A DNA stretch of 64,000 bases from Fen-1364 sp049515135. Lineage in GTDB: Bacteria; Spirochaetota; Spirochaetia; SZUA-6; Fen-1364. Below, one piece after another: positions 16,011-24,798 of this stretch; within the stretch, counting starts at the first letter, position 1; every line of letters starts with the position of its first letter. The notes beneath the pieces are model-generated. The model was not told the origin of the DNA, did not search any database, and saw only the letters and a program-made list of their open reading frames with translations. Where the stretch lies: contig JBEKUJ010000007.1 of NCBI GenBank assembly GCA_049515135.1, forward strand, positions 124,001-188,000, in the 5' to 3' direction. The position numbers and the translations under genes are program-made.

Positions 16011-17177
16011 ATGAAAAGAGCATTCTGTGTTCTTGTCCTATGCATTGGCGCTAGCAGCATCCTTGTCGCAGGCGGCAAAGCCGAAGCCCCTACGATCAGA
16101 GTCGGCGTGGTGGCTGAGCTGACCGGCGACATTCCGGCAGTGGGCGCATCGTGCAAGAACGCGGCCGAAATGGCTGTCAAGGAAGTCAACGATGCGGGCG
16201 GTTTGGAAGTCGGCGGCAATAAGTACAATGTTGATCTGTTCATTGAAGACAACGCTGGTAAGGCCGACCAGTCCGCCTCGGCGGCGCAAAAGCTCATAAC
16301 CCAAAACAACGTTGTGGCTATCATCGGCCCGAATGCCAGCCGCTACGCCATTCCAGCCTCGGAAATCTCAGAGAGCTCCAAGGTCGTCTTGATCACGCCA
16401 TGGTCCACCAACCCCAAGACTACGCTGGACGCCAGGACCGGCGCGCCCAAGAAGTACGTCTTCCGCTCTTGCTTCATCGATCCCTTCCAGGGACGCGTAG
16501 TCGCCAAATTCGCCATGGACAATCTGAAGGCCAAGAAGGCTGCTGTGCTCTACGATGTGGCCTCGGAATACAACAAGGGCATCGCCGAGTTCTTCAAGCA
16601 GACCTTTGAACAAATCGGTGGACAGGTGGTGGCTTTCGAGACCTACACCACCGGCGACAAGGACTTCTCAGCGCAGCTGACCAAGATCAAGGAGACCAAC
16701 CCGGATGTAATCTTCCTGCCCAATTACTACAGTGAGGTGCCGTTGCAGATTCAGCAAGCGCATCGGCTGGGCATAACGACGCCGTTCCTGGGCAGCGACT
16801 CCTGGGGTAGCGCGGATCTGCTCAAGTTGGGTGGCCAGGATCTGGAAGGCTATTACTTCAGCACCCACTATGCCGCCGATGCGGCCACGCCCATCGCCAC
16901 CAAGTTCATTGCGGCATACAAGGCCAAATACAGCAGCACGCCAGACGATGTGGCCGCGCTCACCTACGACGCGTTCGGACTGCTATGGACAGCGCTCAAG
17001 AACGCCGGCAAAGTGGACCGGCAGGCCGTGCGCGATGCACTGGCCAAAGTTCCCCAGTACGAAGGAGTAACCGGCAATATGAAATTCCAGGAAGGTTCCG
17101 GTGATCCGATCAAGAGCGCCGTGATCCTGCAGATCAAGAACGGCCAGTTCGTCTGGTTCGCCAACGCCAACCCGTAA
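16011..17177 (+). CDS. branched-chain-type amino acid ABC transporter, substrate-binding protein
   Basis: 388 residues, periplasmic-binding fold type I of the LivJ/LivK group. The signal peptide MKRAFCVLVLCIGASSILVA is followed by GGKAEAP, the spirochaete-like mature start. Typical elements follow: IRVGVVAELTGDIPAVG, NAAEMAVKEVNDAGG, IEDNAGKADQSASAAQKLI, and IIGPNASRYAIPASEI in the ligand hinge. The ligand is an amino acid, amide or urea and cannot be told from the sequence. AAGGAGGAG precedes the ATG. A strong terminator follows, so this gene should be expressed well above the permeases downstream. Confidence 0.9.
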   Translation: MKRAFCVLVLCIGASSILVAGGKAEAPTIRVGVVAELTGDIPAVGASCKNAAEMAVKEVNDAGGLEVGGNKYNVDLFIEDNAGKADQSASAAQKLITQNNVVAIIGPNASRYAIPASEISESSKVVLITPWSTNPKTTLDARTGAPKKYVFRSCFIDPFQGRVVAKFAMDNLKAKKAAVLYDVASEYNKGIAEFFKQTFEQIGGQVVAFETYTTGDKDFSAQLTKIKETNPDVIFLPNYYSEVPLQIQQAHRLGITTPFLGSDSWGSADLLKLGGQDLEGYYFSTHYAADAATPIATKFIAAYKAKYSSTPDDVAALTYDAFGLLWTALKNAGKVDRQAVRDALAKVPQYEGVTGNMKFQEGSGDPIKSAVILQIKNGQFVWFANANP

Positions 17178-17184
17178 TCCTATT

Positions 17185-17224
17185 GCAGTGACAAGGTGGC
17201 CCTCACCTTGTCACTGCTTTTTTT
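17185..17224 (+). terminator. strong intrinsic terminator/attenuator between binding protein and permease genes
   Basis: A perfect 14-base-pair stem, GCAGTGACAAGGTG with CACCTTGTCACTGC, has a five-base loop and is followed by seven T. It sits eight bases after the binding-protein stop and ten bases before the permease ATG, so only read-through reaches the rest of the operon. Confidence 0.9.
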
Positions 17225-17234
17225 GGCGGCAGGT

Positions 17235-18116
17235 ATGACCTACATCCTCCAGCAAACACTCAACGCCCTTCAATTGGGAAGTATCTATGCGCTTATCGCT
17301 CTGGGCTACACTATGGTCTACGGCATCCTGACCATGATCAACTTTGCCCACGGCGATCTATTCATGATCGGCGCGTTTTTTTGCCTGGTCGCGGCCACGT
17401 TTCTCAGGCTCCCGTTTGTACCCACACTGCTTCTCTCAATGGCCGGTGTGGCAGTGTTGGGTGTAGTGATAGAGCGGCTGGCCTATAAGCCGCTTCGCCA
17501 GGCCCCCCGTGTCTCGGCCATCATTACGGCCTTGGGCGTGGGTATCTTTCTGGAAAACTTCACGCTGGCCCTCAGTCCGTATCCCCAACACATTCCTACG
17601 CTTATCGCCAATACCACCTGGACAGTCGGCGGTGTATCCATCTCGTCGCTGCAGATCATCATCATCACGCTGTCGCTGGCGCTGATGGTGCTGCTGGATT
17701 TTATTGTGCGCCGCACAATGGTTGGCATGGCCATGCGCGCCATCTCGTGGGACAAGACGATTGTGCCGCTTATGGGCGTGCCGGTGAACCGGATCATATC
17801 GATTACGTTTGCCCTTGGCACCGGTCTGGGCGGGGCAGCCGGCACCATGTACGCGTTGGCCTACCCAGTGATTGATCCCTATATGGGGATTTTGGTCGGA
17901 TGGAAAGCCTTTATCTGTGCAGTGGTAGGCGGCATCGGCAGTATCCGGGGTGCGATGCTTGGCGGTTTTATCCTGGGTGCGGTGGAGATTCTGGTGGTTG
18001 CCTCAAAGGTATTGCCGTCCACCTACCGTGATTTTGTCGCCTTTGGGTTGTTGCTCGTCCTGTTGATTTTTCGACCGTACGGCATTCTGGGCAAGCCTCG
18101 CCCGCAAAAGGTATAG
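17235..18116 (+). CDS. branched-chain-type amino acid ABC permease (LivH-like)
   Basis: 293 residues, about eight membrane helices. It begins MTYILQQTLNALQLGSIYAL, then IALGYTMVYGILTMINFAHGD, the hallmark of LivH permeases. The C-terminal part has WKAFICAVVGGIGSIRGAML, the coupling-helix region that contacts the ATPase. A longer frame to 17196 would start inside the terminator stem, so ATG 17235 with GGCAGG upstream is preferred. It forms the channel with the next gene. Confidence 0.9.
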   Translation: MTYILQQTLNALQLGSIYALIALGYTMVYGILTMINFAHGDLFMIGAFFCLVAATFLRLPFVPTLLLSMAGVAVLGVVIERLAYKPLRQAPRVSAIITALGVGIFLENFTLALSPYPQHIPTLIANTTWTVGGVSISSLQIIIITLSLALMVLLDFIVRRTMVGMAMRAISWDKTIVPLMGVPVNRIISITFALGTGLGGAAGTMYALAYPVIDPYMGILVGWKAFICAVVGGIGSIRGAMLGGFILGAVEILVVASKVLPSTYRDFVAFGLLLVLLIFRPYGILGKPRPQKV

Positions 18117-18121
18117 GAATC

Positions 18122-19123
18122 GTGAATCAGGCAACAACCATGGGGATCTGGCGTACGTTGTGGGAATCTCTCATGGCCAAACGCTGGCTGTTACCCGTCT
18201 TGCTGGCGCTGGGTTTTTTGCTGTCCTTTGCCATCCCCTTGCTGGGTCTGCTCAATCAGTATGTCCAGCTTATCCTGATGTACGTGGGCATCAATATCAT
18301 TCTGGCGTCGAGCCTCAATCTGATCAATGGTTATATGGGCGAGTTTTCGGTAGGACACGCCGGTTTCATGGCCATCGGAGCATATATCGCCTCCATTTTC
18401 ACGGTCGCAGTTTTTCCCTCCGGCGCGGGTGCCTGGCTGTTCCCTATAGCTGTGATTGCGGGGGGGGTGGGCGCTGCGTTGGTCGGGATGGCGGTCGCCA
18501 TCCCGTCGTTCAAAACCCGAGGAGATTACCTGGCGATTGTGACCCTGGCGTTCAATATGATAGTCAAGTCAGTCCTTGAAAACATCGAGGCGGTCGGAGG
18601 TCCGCGCGGTTTCTTGGGAATGGAAAAGCTCACCACGCTCCCGTGGGTATTTTTCTGGACAGTGGTCAGCCTGTGGATCATACGCAATCTGGTTTATTCG
18701 AACTTCGGGCGTGGGGTAATCTCGATCCGTGAAGACGAAATTGCCAGCGACTTGATGAGTGTGAATACGCGCCAAGTCAAGTTGGTCGCCTTTGTCACCT
18801 CGTCGTTTTTCGCGGGGATTGCGGGCGGGCTGTTCGCACACCTGTTGCAGTTCATCAATCCGCGGATGTTCGACATCCTCAAGTCCACAGATATATTGAT
18901 CATGGTATACCTCGGCGGTATCGGCTCGATGGCCGGCTCGATCCTTGGCGCTACCATATATACGGTGCTGTTGGAGTGGCTCAGGCCACTGGGGATATGG
19001 CGCATGGTGTTGATGCCGCTGGTGTTGGTGCTGCTGATGATATACCGCCCTCGCGGCATCATGGGGCTGCGTGAAGCTCGGTGGTTCGTGCCAGCGCGCG
19101 ACCTTGTGGCCGGCAAGCGGTAG
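18122..19123 (+). CDS. branched-chain-type amino acid ABC permease (LivM-like)
   Basis: 333 residues with about nine to ten membrane helices. Family marks are ASSLNLINGYMGEFSVGHAG near the N-terminus, the IPSFKTRGDYLAIVTLAFN loop, and GIGSMAGSILGATIYTVLLE near the C-terminus. It starts at GTG 18122, five bases after the LivH-like stop, with AGGAAT upstream. It is the second channel subunit of the importer. Confidence 0.9.
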   Translation: MNQATTMGIWRTLWESLMAKRWLLPVLLALGFLLSFAIPLLGLLNQYVQLILMYVGINIILASSLNLINGYMGEFSVGHAGFMAIGAYIASIFTVAVFPSGAGAWLFPIAVIAGGVGAALVGMAVAIPSFKTRGDYLAIVTLAFNMIVKSVLENIEAVGGPRGFLGMEKLTTLPWVFFWTVVSLWIIRNLVYSNFGRGVISIREDEIASDLMSVNTRQVKLVAFVTSSFFAGIAGGLFAHLLQFINPRMFDILKSTDILIMVYLGGIGSMAGSILGATIYTVLLEWLRPLGIWRMVLMPLVLVLLMIYRPRGIMGLREARWFVPARDLVAGKR

Positions 19124-19151
19124 CGGGAGCTGAAGTGCGAGGACATGACTG

Positions 19152-19922
19152 ATGCCTCTCCTGCAAGCCAAGAATGTCACACACTACTTCGGCGGACTGT
19201 GCGCCGTATCGGACTTCAATCTCGACCTCCAGGCGCACGAGTTGGTGGGCCTTATCGGCCCCAACGGCTCGGGCAAGACCACCCTTTTCAACCTGATCAC
19301 CGGCGTTTATCGCGCAAGCCAGGGCAGCATCGTGTTCAATGGCACCCAGCTTGTCGGCAAGAGCTCCAACCAGATTACACAGTTGGGTATTGCACGGACA
19401 TTCCAGAATATTCGACTGTTCAATGACATGACGGTGTTGGACAACGTGCGCACCGCTCACTACGCTCAGACGAGCTACAGCCCCGTCGAGGCGCTGCTGC
19501 ACGTTGGGCACTACCGCGTGGAGGAAGAGCGCGTCGCGCGAAACTCGATGGACTTGTTGCGCGTGTTGAAATTGGACAACTACTCTAATGAGCTCTCCAA
19601 AAACCTTCCGTATGGGCTGCAACGGCGCCTTGAAATCGGACGTGCGCTTGCCACGAAACCTCAGGTGTTGCTCCTGGATGAACCTGCAGCGGGGATGAAT
19701 CCCAACGAGATCAATCAACTGATGGACCTTGTTCAGTGGGTGCGCAAAGAGTTTGCCCTTACCATCATCTTGATTGAGCATCAAATGCGGCTGGTAATGG
19801 GCATTTGCGAGCGAATCAAGGTACTGGACTTTGGCGCGACGATTGCGGAGGGGTTGCCGCGCGAGATCCAAAACAATCCCCGGGTCTTGGAAGCCTATCT
19901 GGGCGAGGAGGCTCGAGCATGA
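19152..19922 (+). CDS. amino acid ABC transporter ATPase (LivG-like)
   Basis: 256 residues. Walker A is GLIGPNGSGKTT, the signature is PYGLQRRLEIGRAL (a variant of LSGGQ that is usual for LivG proteins), and Walker B is VLLLDEPAAGMN. The C-terminal VLEAYLGEE is the LivG/LivF tail. It energises import by the two permeases. Its stop overlaps the next ATG by the ATGA arrangement, indicating translational coupling. Confidence 0.92.
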   Translation: MPLLQAKNVTHYFGGLCAVSDFNLDLQAHELVGLIGPNGSGKTTLFNLITGVYRASQGSIVFNGTQLVGKSSNQITQLGIARTFQNIRLFNDMTVLDNVRTAHYAQTSYSPVEALLHVGHYRVEEERVARNSMDLLRVLKLDNYSNELSKNLPYGLQRRLEIGRALATKPQVLLLDEPAAGMNPNEINQLMDLVQWVRKEFALTIILIEHQMRLVMGICERIKVLDFGATIAEGLPREIQNNPRVLEAYLGEEARA

Positions 19923-20644
19923 ACCGGGATAGCATAGTGCTCGCGGTCCAGGACCTCACTGTGTCCTATGGCAACATCAAAGCCGTTCGGGGAATTTCCT
20001 TTGAGATACGCGAAGGAGAAATCGTTACCTTGATCGGCGCCAACGGCGCTGGTAAGTCTTCCACGCTGCGGGCCATATCCGGTGTCGTTCCCTATGCCGG
20101 TCGCATTTCTTACCAGGGACAGGAGCTGCGCAATATTCCGGCAGACAGACTCGTGGCGATGGGTATAGCCCAGGTGCCTGAGGGTCGTGGCATCTTCGGC
20201 AATTTGACGGTAATGGAAAACCTCAAGCTGGCCACCTGGCAGCGCAAAGCCAAACGCGCAACCGAGATTGCACAAGACTACCGGCGCGTCTTTGACCTTT
20301 TTCCGCGTCTGAAGGAGCGTATGAATCAACTCGGCGGTACGCTTTCAGGCGGCGAACAACAAATGCTGGCGGTGGGACGGGCGCTCATGAGCCGTAGCAA
20401 GATTCTGTTGCTGGATGAGCCTTCAATGGGGTTGGCGCCGGTGCTGGTGCGAGACATCTTCCGCGTGTTGACCGAAATCAACCAAGCCGGTATTACAGTT
20501 CTTTTGGTCGAGCAAAACGCGAACATGGCCTTACGGGTAGCTTCGCGCGGCTACGTGCTGGAGACAGGCACGATTGCCCTGTCCGGCACCGGGCAGGAAC
20601 TGATGGGAAATCCAAAAGTCAAGGAAGCATATCTGGGCGGGTAA
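19919..20644 (+). CDS. amino acid ABC transporter ATPase (LivF-like)
   Basis: 241 residues. Walker A is LIGANGAGKSST, the signature is LSGGEQQMLAVGRAL, Walker B is ILLLDEPSMGLAP, and the protein ends VKEAYLGG. The second ATPase subunit of the importer, translated from an ATG overlapping the LivG-like stop. Five genes in the order K-H-M-G-F make the transporter complete. Confidence 0.92.
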   Translation: MNRDSIVLAVQDLTVSYGNIKAVRGISFEIREGEIVTLIGANGAGKSSTLRAISGVVPYAGRISYQGQELRNIPADRLVAMGIAQVPEGRGIFGNLTVMENLKLATWQRKAKRATEIAQDYRRVFDLFPRLKERMNQLGGTLSGGEQQMLAVGRALMSRSKILLLDEPSMGLAPVLVRDIFRVLTEINQAGITVLLVEQNANMALRVASRGYVLETGTIALSGTGQELMGNPKVKEAYLGG

Positions 20645-20713
20645 CGGAGAGCGCAAGCGGCGGGCCTTTTGCTTGACATCACAGAGACGTTCATGCCAAT
20701 CGGTGGAGCAGCC

Positions 20714-21871
20714 ATGTTAGCGGGAATTGTTACCTGGGCAGAAATCGACCTGGATGCCATTGCGTCCAACGTATGCGCTTTCAAAAAGCATGTAGGCGAA
20801 AAGGTTGAGATTATCGCAGTAGTCAAAGCCAATGCGTACGGCCACGGTGCAATCCCGGCGGCGAAGGCGGCCCTGGATGCCGGGGCGACGCGTCTTGCCG
20901 TGCATCGCGCTATGGAGGGCGTGGAATTGCGCCAGGCCGGCATCGAAGCGCCTATCCTGGTCATGGGCTACACCCCGCCTGATGGTGCCAAGATGGTTGT
21001 ACGCTGGCGACTTACCCCCAGCCTTATCACCCTCGAAGCCGCCCGCTCACTCTCTCTTGAGGCCGCCGCTGTGGGAGCGGCCGTACCCGTACACATCAAA
21101 GTGGACACCGGCATGAGCCGATGGGGTCTCTTGCCCGATGAGGTAGTGGAGTTTGTGCGCGGCTTGCGCGACCTGCCCTGCCTCCGCCTCGAAGGGATGT
21201 TTACCCACTTCGCCACCGCGGATTGGGTGGACACGAAGCACCTGCTCGGCCAACTGGAGGTCTTCAAGGGTGTATTGGCTGATGTACAGCAGGCCGGTTT
21301 TGATGTGTCCATAGTCCACGCAGCAAACAGCGCTGCCACAATGCGGCTGCCCGCGGCGCACTTTGATGCAGTACGGATCGGAATTGCTATGTACGGGATG
21401 GAACCTTCCGGCGAATGGCCACCTGTGTTCCAGATTCGCCCGGCATTAACCCTCAAAAGTACTGTGAACCGTGTCCGGAAGTTGCCTCCCGGTTCGGGCA
21501 TCAGCTACGGTCGCGCATTTGTCACCCAACAGTCAACCCTGGTAGCGCTTGTACCTGTGGGCTACGGAGATGGATATCATCGCATTCTTTCCAACAAAGG
21601 CTGTGTGCTCATCCATGGGCAACGCGCACCAATCCTGGGACGCGTGTCTATGGATCAGATTGTGGTGGATGTCACTCATATCCCCAAAGTGCAGCAGGAC
21701 GATGAGGTGGTACTGATAGGCCGGCAGGGGCAAGGGGTTATCCGTGCTGAAGAAGTGGCGCAACTGGCTGGTACAATCAACTATGAAGTGACAACCTCCC
21801 TCCTCCCACGCGTGAGCCGAGTGTATCTGCGGAAGGGGCAGATCGTATCTGTCACTCCATTCGCCGACTGA
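20714..21871 (+). CDS. alr: alanine racemase family PLP enzyme
   Basis: 385 residues, the usual length. The PLP lysine is in VVKANAYGHG, the second catalytic tyrosine in SGISYGRAFV, and the C-terminal domain has VPVGYGDGYHR and GRVSMDQIVVDV. These enzymes interconvert L- and D-alanine with PLP. Because this gene closes an amino-acid import operon, it may be catabolic (racemising an imported amino acid) in addition to or instead of supplying D-alanine for the wall. The start at 20714 has GGAG upstream; ATG 20693 is also in frame. The family also holds serine and ornithine racemases. Confidence 0.88.
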   Translation: MLAGIVTWAEIDLDAIASNVCAFKKHVGEKVEIIAVVKANAYGHGAIPAAKAALDAGATRLAVHRAMEGVELRQAGIEAPILVMGYTPPDGAKMVVRWRLTPSLITLEAARSLSLEAAAVGAAVPVHIKVDTGMSRWGLLPDEVVEFVRGLRDLPCLRLEGMFTHFATADWVDTKHLLGQLEVFKGVLADVQQAGFDVSIVHAANSAATMRLPAAHFDAVRIGIAMYGMEPSGEWPPVFQIRPALTLKSTVNRVRKLPPGSGISYGRAFVTQQSTLVALVPVGYGDGYHRILSNKGCVLIHGQRAPILGRVSMDQIVVDVTHIPKVQQDDEVVLIGRQGQGVIRAEEVAQLAGTINYEVTTSLLPRVSRVYLRKGQIVSVTPFAD

Positions 21872-22030
21872 AGGGTATATCCGTCGCGAATACTTTCGGG
21901 GGGTCTGCAAGCTATCCCTCGTGGCTTTTCGTCTTCGGCATCCGCCCCAGCAGCAAGAAGCATCGTTATTACCTCTGTGCCAGAGACCTCCGCAGCCAGC
22001 GCGCCAGAGGCGAGGCGTTTCGCCGTCAGA

Positions 22031-23110
22031 TCACGGACTTACCTTGCGGATACGCTGGTTGAGACTGTCGGCGATGTAGAGGTTGCCGGAAGAGTCCCGA
22101 GCCACCCCGTACGGCGAGGCCAACTTTGCCGAGGTTGCTGCGATGTTGTCACCGTTGTAGCCAAACGTCCCGTTGCCCGCCACGATAGTAAGGACGCTCG
22201 AGGTGTTCACCTTCACGATCCGGCCGACATTTGTATCGGCAATGTACAGGTTGCCTGAGGAGTCAACTGCAACGTTCGACGGGGCGGAAAGCTCAACCGA
22301 AGTCGCAGCACTACCGTCAGCCAGATCACCCGTTCCGCCACCCGCAACCGTGGTGATAATACCCAAGGTGCTTACCTTGCGGATGCGATTGTTTCCCTGA
22401 TCGGCGATGTACAAGTTGCCCGATGAGTCCACAGCGACACTAGTCGGGATGGCAATCTCGGCGGAGGTGGCGATGATGCGATCGCCATTGAATGCAGCTG
22501 TGCCATCGCCTGCCACTGTGCTGATAACGCCCTTTGCATCCACCTTGCGGATGCGGTAGTTGTCCCTGTCCGCGATGAATAGGTTACCCGCGGAGTCCAG
22601 CGCTATAGCACACGGCATGGTAAGTTCGGCCGAAGTAGCGGCACCGCCATCGCCGCTGAAGCCTGGAGTCCCCTTACCCGCAACCGTGGTGATAATGCCC
22701 GAGGTGCTTACCCTGCGGATGCGACTGTTTTCAAAATCGGCAATATAGATGTTGCCCGCAGCGTCAATCGCAACATCAGTGGGGGTATTGAGCTCAGCCG
22801 AGGTGGCAGGAATGTTGTCACCGTTGTAGCCTTCAGTCCCATTGCCGGCGACCGTTGTGATTATTCCGGCGGTGCTCACCTTTCGGATGCGGTGGTTGTG
22901 CGTGTCTGCGATGTACAAATTACCCGCGGAGTCTAGTGTGACACCATAAGGGGTGGAAATCTGGGCCGAGGTGGCTGCGCCGCCATCGCCACTGTAGCCT
23001 GGGGTCCCGCTGCCCGCGACCGTAGTGATAATGGCTGCTGAGGGACCCGAGGCGATAAGAAGCGTGCTCACGGCCGCTATGATGACTCCGAACAGAAATC
23101 GCTTGTTCAT
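22031..23110 (-). CDS. secreted NHL-repeat beta-propeller protein
   Basis: 359 residues. A signal peptide (MNKRFLFGVIIAAVSTLLIA) is followed by six tandem repeats of about 56 residues, each of the form ITTVAGxGTxGYxGD, ATSAxLxxPxxVAxD, SAGNLYIAD and RIRKVS. Six NHL blades would form a beta-propeller used for ligand or protein binding outside the cell. The protein is essentially only the propeller. AGGAGG precedes ATG 23110. Repeats are similar enough at the DNA level to recombine. Confidence 0.88.
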   Translation of the reverse strand: MNKRFLFGVIIAAVSTLLIASGPSAAIITTVAGSGTPGYSGDGGAATSAQISTPYGVTLDSAGNLYIADTHNHRIRKVSTAGIITTVAGNGTEGYNGDNIPATSAELNTPTDVAIDAAGNIYIADFENSRIRRVSTSGIITTVAGKGTPGFSGDGGAATSAELTMPCAIALDSAGNLFIADRDNYRIRKVDAKGVISTVAGDGTAAFNGDRIIATSAEIAIPTSVAVDSSGNLYIADQGNNRIRKVSTLGIITTVAGGGTGDLADGSAATSVELSAPSNVAVDSSGNLYIADTNVGRIVKVNTSSVLTIVAGNGTFGYNGDNIAATSAKLASPYGVARDSSGNLYIADSLNQRIRKVSP

Positions 23111-23134
23111 GAACTTTGTCCTCCTGTTCTCGCT

Positions 23135-23300
23135 TTACTTAGACGCTTCTTCGAGCTTCACAAGGGCGTCGGTGCCTTTCAGGTCTGTCTGACTGTCCCT
23201 CGTTGTTTCTCGCTTTCACGTCAGCACCAGCTTTCAGCAGCACGGCGACCACCTCAGGATTTTTGTTGTGCAAAACTCGAACAATGATTCTTGCTGTCCT
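23135..23300 (-). pseudogene. ankyrin-repeat gene remnant
   Basis: On the minus strand one frame reads HNKNPEVVAVLLKAGADVKA then RNNEG, a full ankyrin helix pair. After a short deletion and frame change it reads DLKGTDALVKLEEASK and stops at 23135, the usual end of this ankyrin type. There is no start and the flanks are interrupted. It sits just upstream of the NHL gene and resembles the ankyrin gene at 8578. Confidence 0.6.
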
Positions 23301-23399
23301 AATTCATACATATCCTCCTTCACCTCCTCTTGTTGGTTTCTTGGATGAAATTGACAGGTTGCCGGACAGGCCGACAAGGATTGGCTGACGATTTGATTA

Positions 23400-23820
23400 G
23401 ACTATACACCCTCGGTCAAGCAAGCCCGCCGGCTGGAAAGTAGGACGGCATCGGCGCGCAGGGATGTTGATCCCTGCTCGGAGAGGGGGATCCTGCCTCC
23501 CTAAGGACGCAACGGCATGGTCCAATGGGGTGAGGGGAGCGCCGGGGCGCTTTTTGGTGTAGGGCTGGTCAGCTCTCCATCCCTAACGATCGCGGGTACG
23601 TTTTAGTGACCGCTCAAAGCGGCCGTTCTTGCTCCCAGAGGTACCATCGGGCACTAGCCCCTCAAACTAGAAACACCATTGCCATCCGTTGCCGTCCGTT
23701 GCGGATCACGTGTCTCGGGGGCGGTCATCAGCGGTTTGCGGTCATCCTTCCCTGCGATGACAAATACGATCTTGTCCAGCTTCAGGAAGGCCATGACCGC
23801 AAGACCGACAAGTATATGTC
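23400..23820. other. GC-rich spacer with hairpins
   Basis: About 420 bases with no convincing gene. Between 23400 and 23560 there are several short inverted repeats (for example AGGGAT with ATCCCT at about 23460-23475), ending in the terminator-like hairpin listed separately. It could be a small structured RNA, but I recognise no known class. Confidence 0.35.
23538..23555 (+). terminator. terminator-like hairpin
   Basis: AGCGC, a four-base loop, GCGCT and then five T. The stem is short but GC-rich. It would end a rightward transcript arising in the 23400-23530 region. Confidence 0.45.
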
Positions 23821-23821
23821 C

Positions 23822-24013
23822 TCAATACATAGGATTTGCCGCAAGGGGATAAATCCCGATCCGCAGGATTCGGTCGGCAATTGACGCAATCTCGTGAAGA
23901 CAGGAACGACATTCGGGATCGGAAACCCACTGCATCATTCCCGTGAGATGTGCGTGAGCCATGGAGCGGATCGTGTGAACGGCCGCGGTATCCGTCTCGA
24001 AAGAGAACGGCAT
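23822..24013 (-). CDS. small hypothetical protein
   Basis: 63 residues, MPFSFETDTAAVHTIRSMAH and on, with two cysteines in a CRSC pair (DPECRSCLHEIASIADRIL). GGGGA lies a few bases before the ATG, with a second ATG overlapping in another frame. It is soluble and helical in appearance. Function unknown. It follows the DUF3237 gene on the same strand by about 40 bases and could be co-transcribed. Confidence 0.35.
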   Translation of the reverse strand: MPFSFETDTAAVHTIRSMAHAHLTGMMQWVSDPECRSCLHEIASIADRILRIGIYPLAANPMY

Positions 24014-24054
24014 TCATTCCCCATGATCCGCCGGATCCGAAGGCATGAGTCCTG

Positions 24055-24519
24055 CTAAACCACCGAGTAAAGAAAGAGCTCGAATCGAGGCATGGCGATT
24101 CTTGCAGTTCCAATCGCTACTATCCGATTCAGCCAGCCGTATTTTTCCGCAGCGGTCTCGAAGAACGCGGCGGGACAGAAGTAGAGTTCTGGGGGAGCAA
24201 TGGGCTTGCCTTGAAACGTCTCCTGCATTCTCTCGGGTTTCGCATGCATCAGCCCTCGATAGTTCATGTAGATGAGCTGTTCGTCATTCGTCTTAATGGT
24301 CGTTCGAATGTCGAGCTCGGCCACGCCATCGGGGCGGAGGAGCATCCAATCACCCGACATGGGAAGGGTGGTTCCATTTATTTTCGGCCCTTCGACTTTC
24401 CCATTCACGACTCGAATAATCTGGCGGTTTCCATGCGGGCCCATTCCAACGTTCTGCGGCATGTCAAGCGTGAGGTCGGCATAGAACAGAAACTCGGTTC
24501 TTACTGCCAGCTGTTCCAT
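24055..24519 (-). CDS. DUF3237-family protein
   Basis: 154 residues of the DUF3237 family, a single beta-barrel domain of unknown function often found beside dehydrogenases and aromatic-degradation genes. Visible family elements are LTLDMPQNVGMGPHGNRQII, VEGPKINGTTLPMSGDWMLL, then DGVAELDIRTTIKT and YMNYRGL. AAGGAGG precedes ATG 24519. It is divergent from the SDR gene, sharing a 280-base intergenic region that contains the repeated promoter motif described at 24663. Confidence 0.8.
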   Translation of the reverse strand: MEQLAVRTEFLFYADLTLDMPQNVGMGPHGNRQIIRVVNGKVEGPKINGTTLPMSGDWMLLRPDGVAELDIRTTIKTNDEQLIYMNYRGLMHAKPERMQETFQGKPIAPPELYFCPAAFFETAAEKYGWLNRIVAIGTARIAMPRFELFLYSVV

Positions 24520-24662
24520 AGGGACTACCTCCTTGTATGATTTTGATGAAACGGAGAAAGCGGGATCTTCCTGCAGAATCTGACGCCCCGCCCATACTCC
24601 TGGAAGTTACCAACGCGATAGACGGGAGGCAACCGGGAAGTTGCCATTTTGAAACTATTTTG

Positions 24663-24692
24663 TTGACTGTCGTTTTTATCGTCAGTACCTAT
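24663..24692 (+). promoter_or_regulatory. promoter with inverted repeat, first copy
   Basis: TTGACT at 24663 begins a promoter-like element. Overlapping it is an imperfect inverted repeat, ACTGTCG (24666) and CGTCAGT (24680), followed by TACCTATT. The same arrangement recurs at 26981 before the DJ-1/ThDP operon, so both are likely controlled by one regulator. Confidence 0.55.
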
Positions 24693-24798
24693 TGTGCATG
24701 CTGGCGAGCTGCATGCTGCAATCTCATCGAACACCTCTCCGGCGGATCGCCACAATCAGATCGCAATCCTTAAAAATCTCGCACAAAAGGAGAATCGG

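Noticed and set aside
23400..23560. Known riboswitch (cyclic di-GMP, glycine, cobalamin) or SRP RNA
   Set aside because: I compared the hairpins with what I remember of these classes and could not match the conserved core bases.
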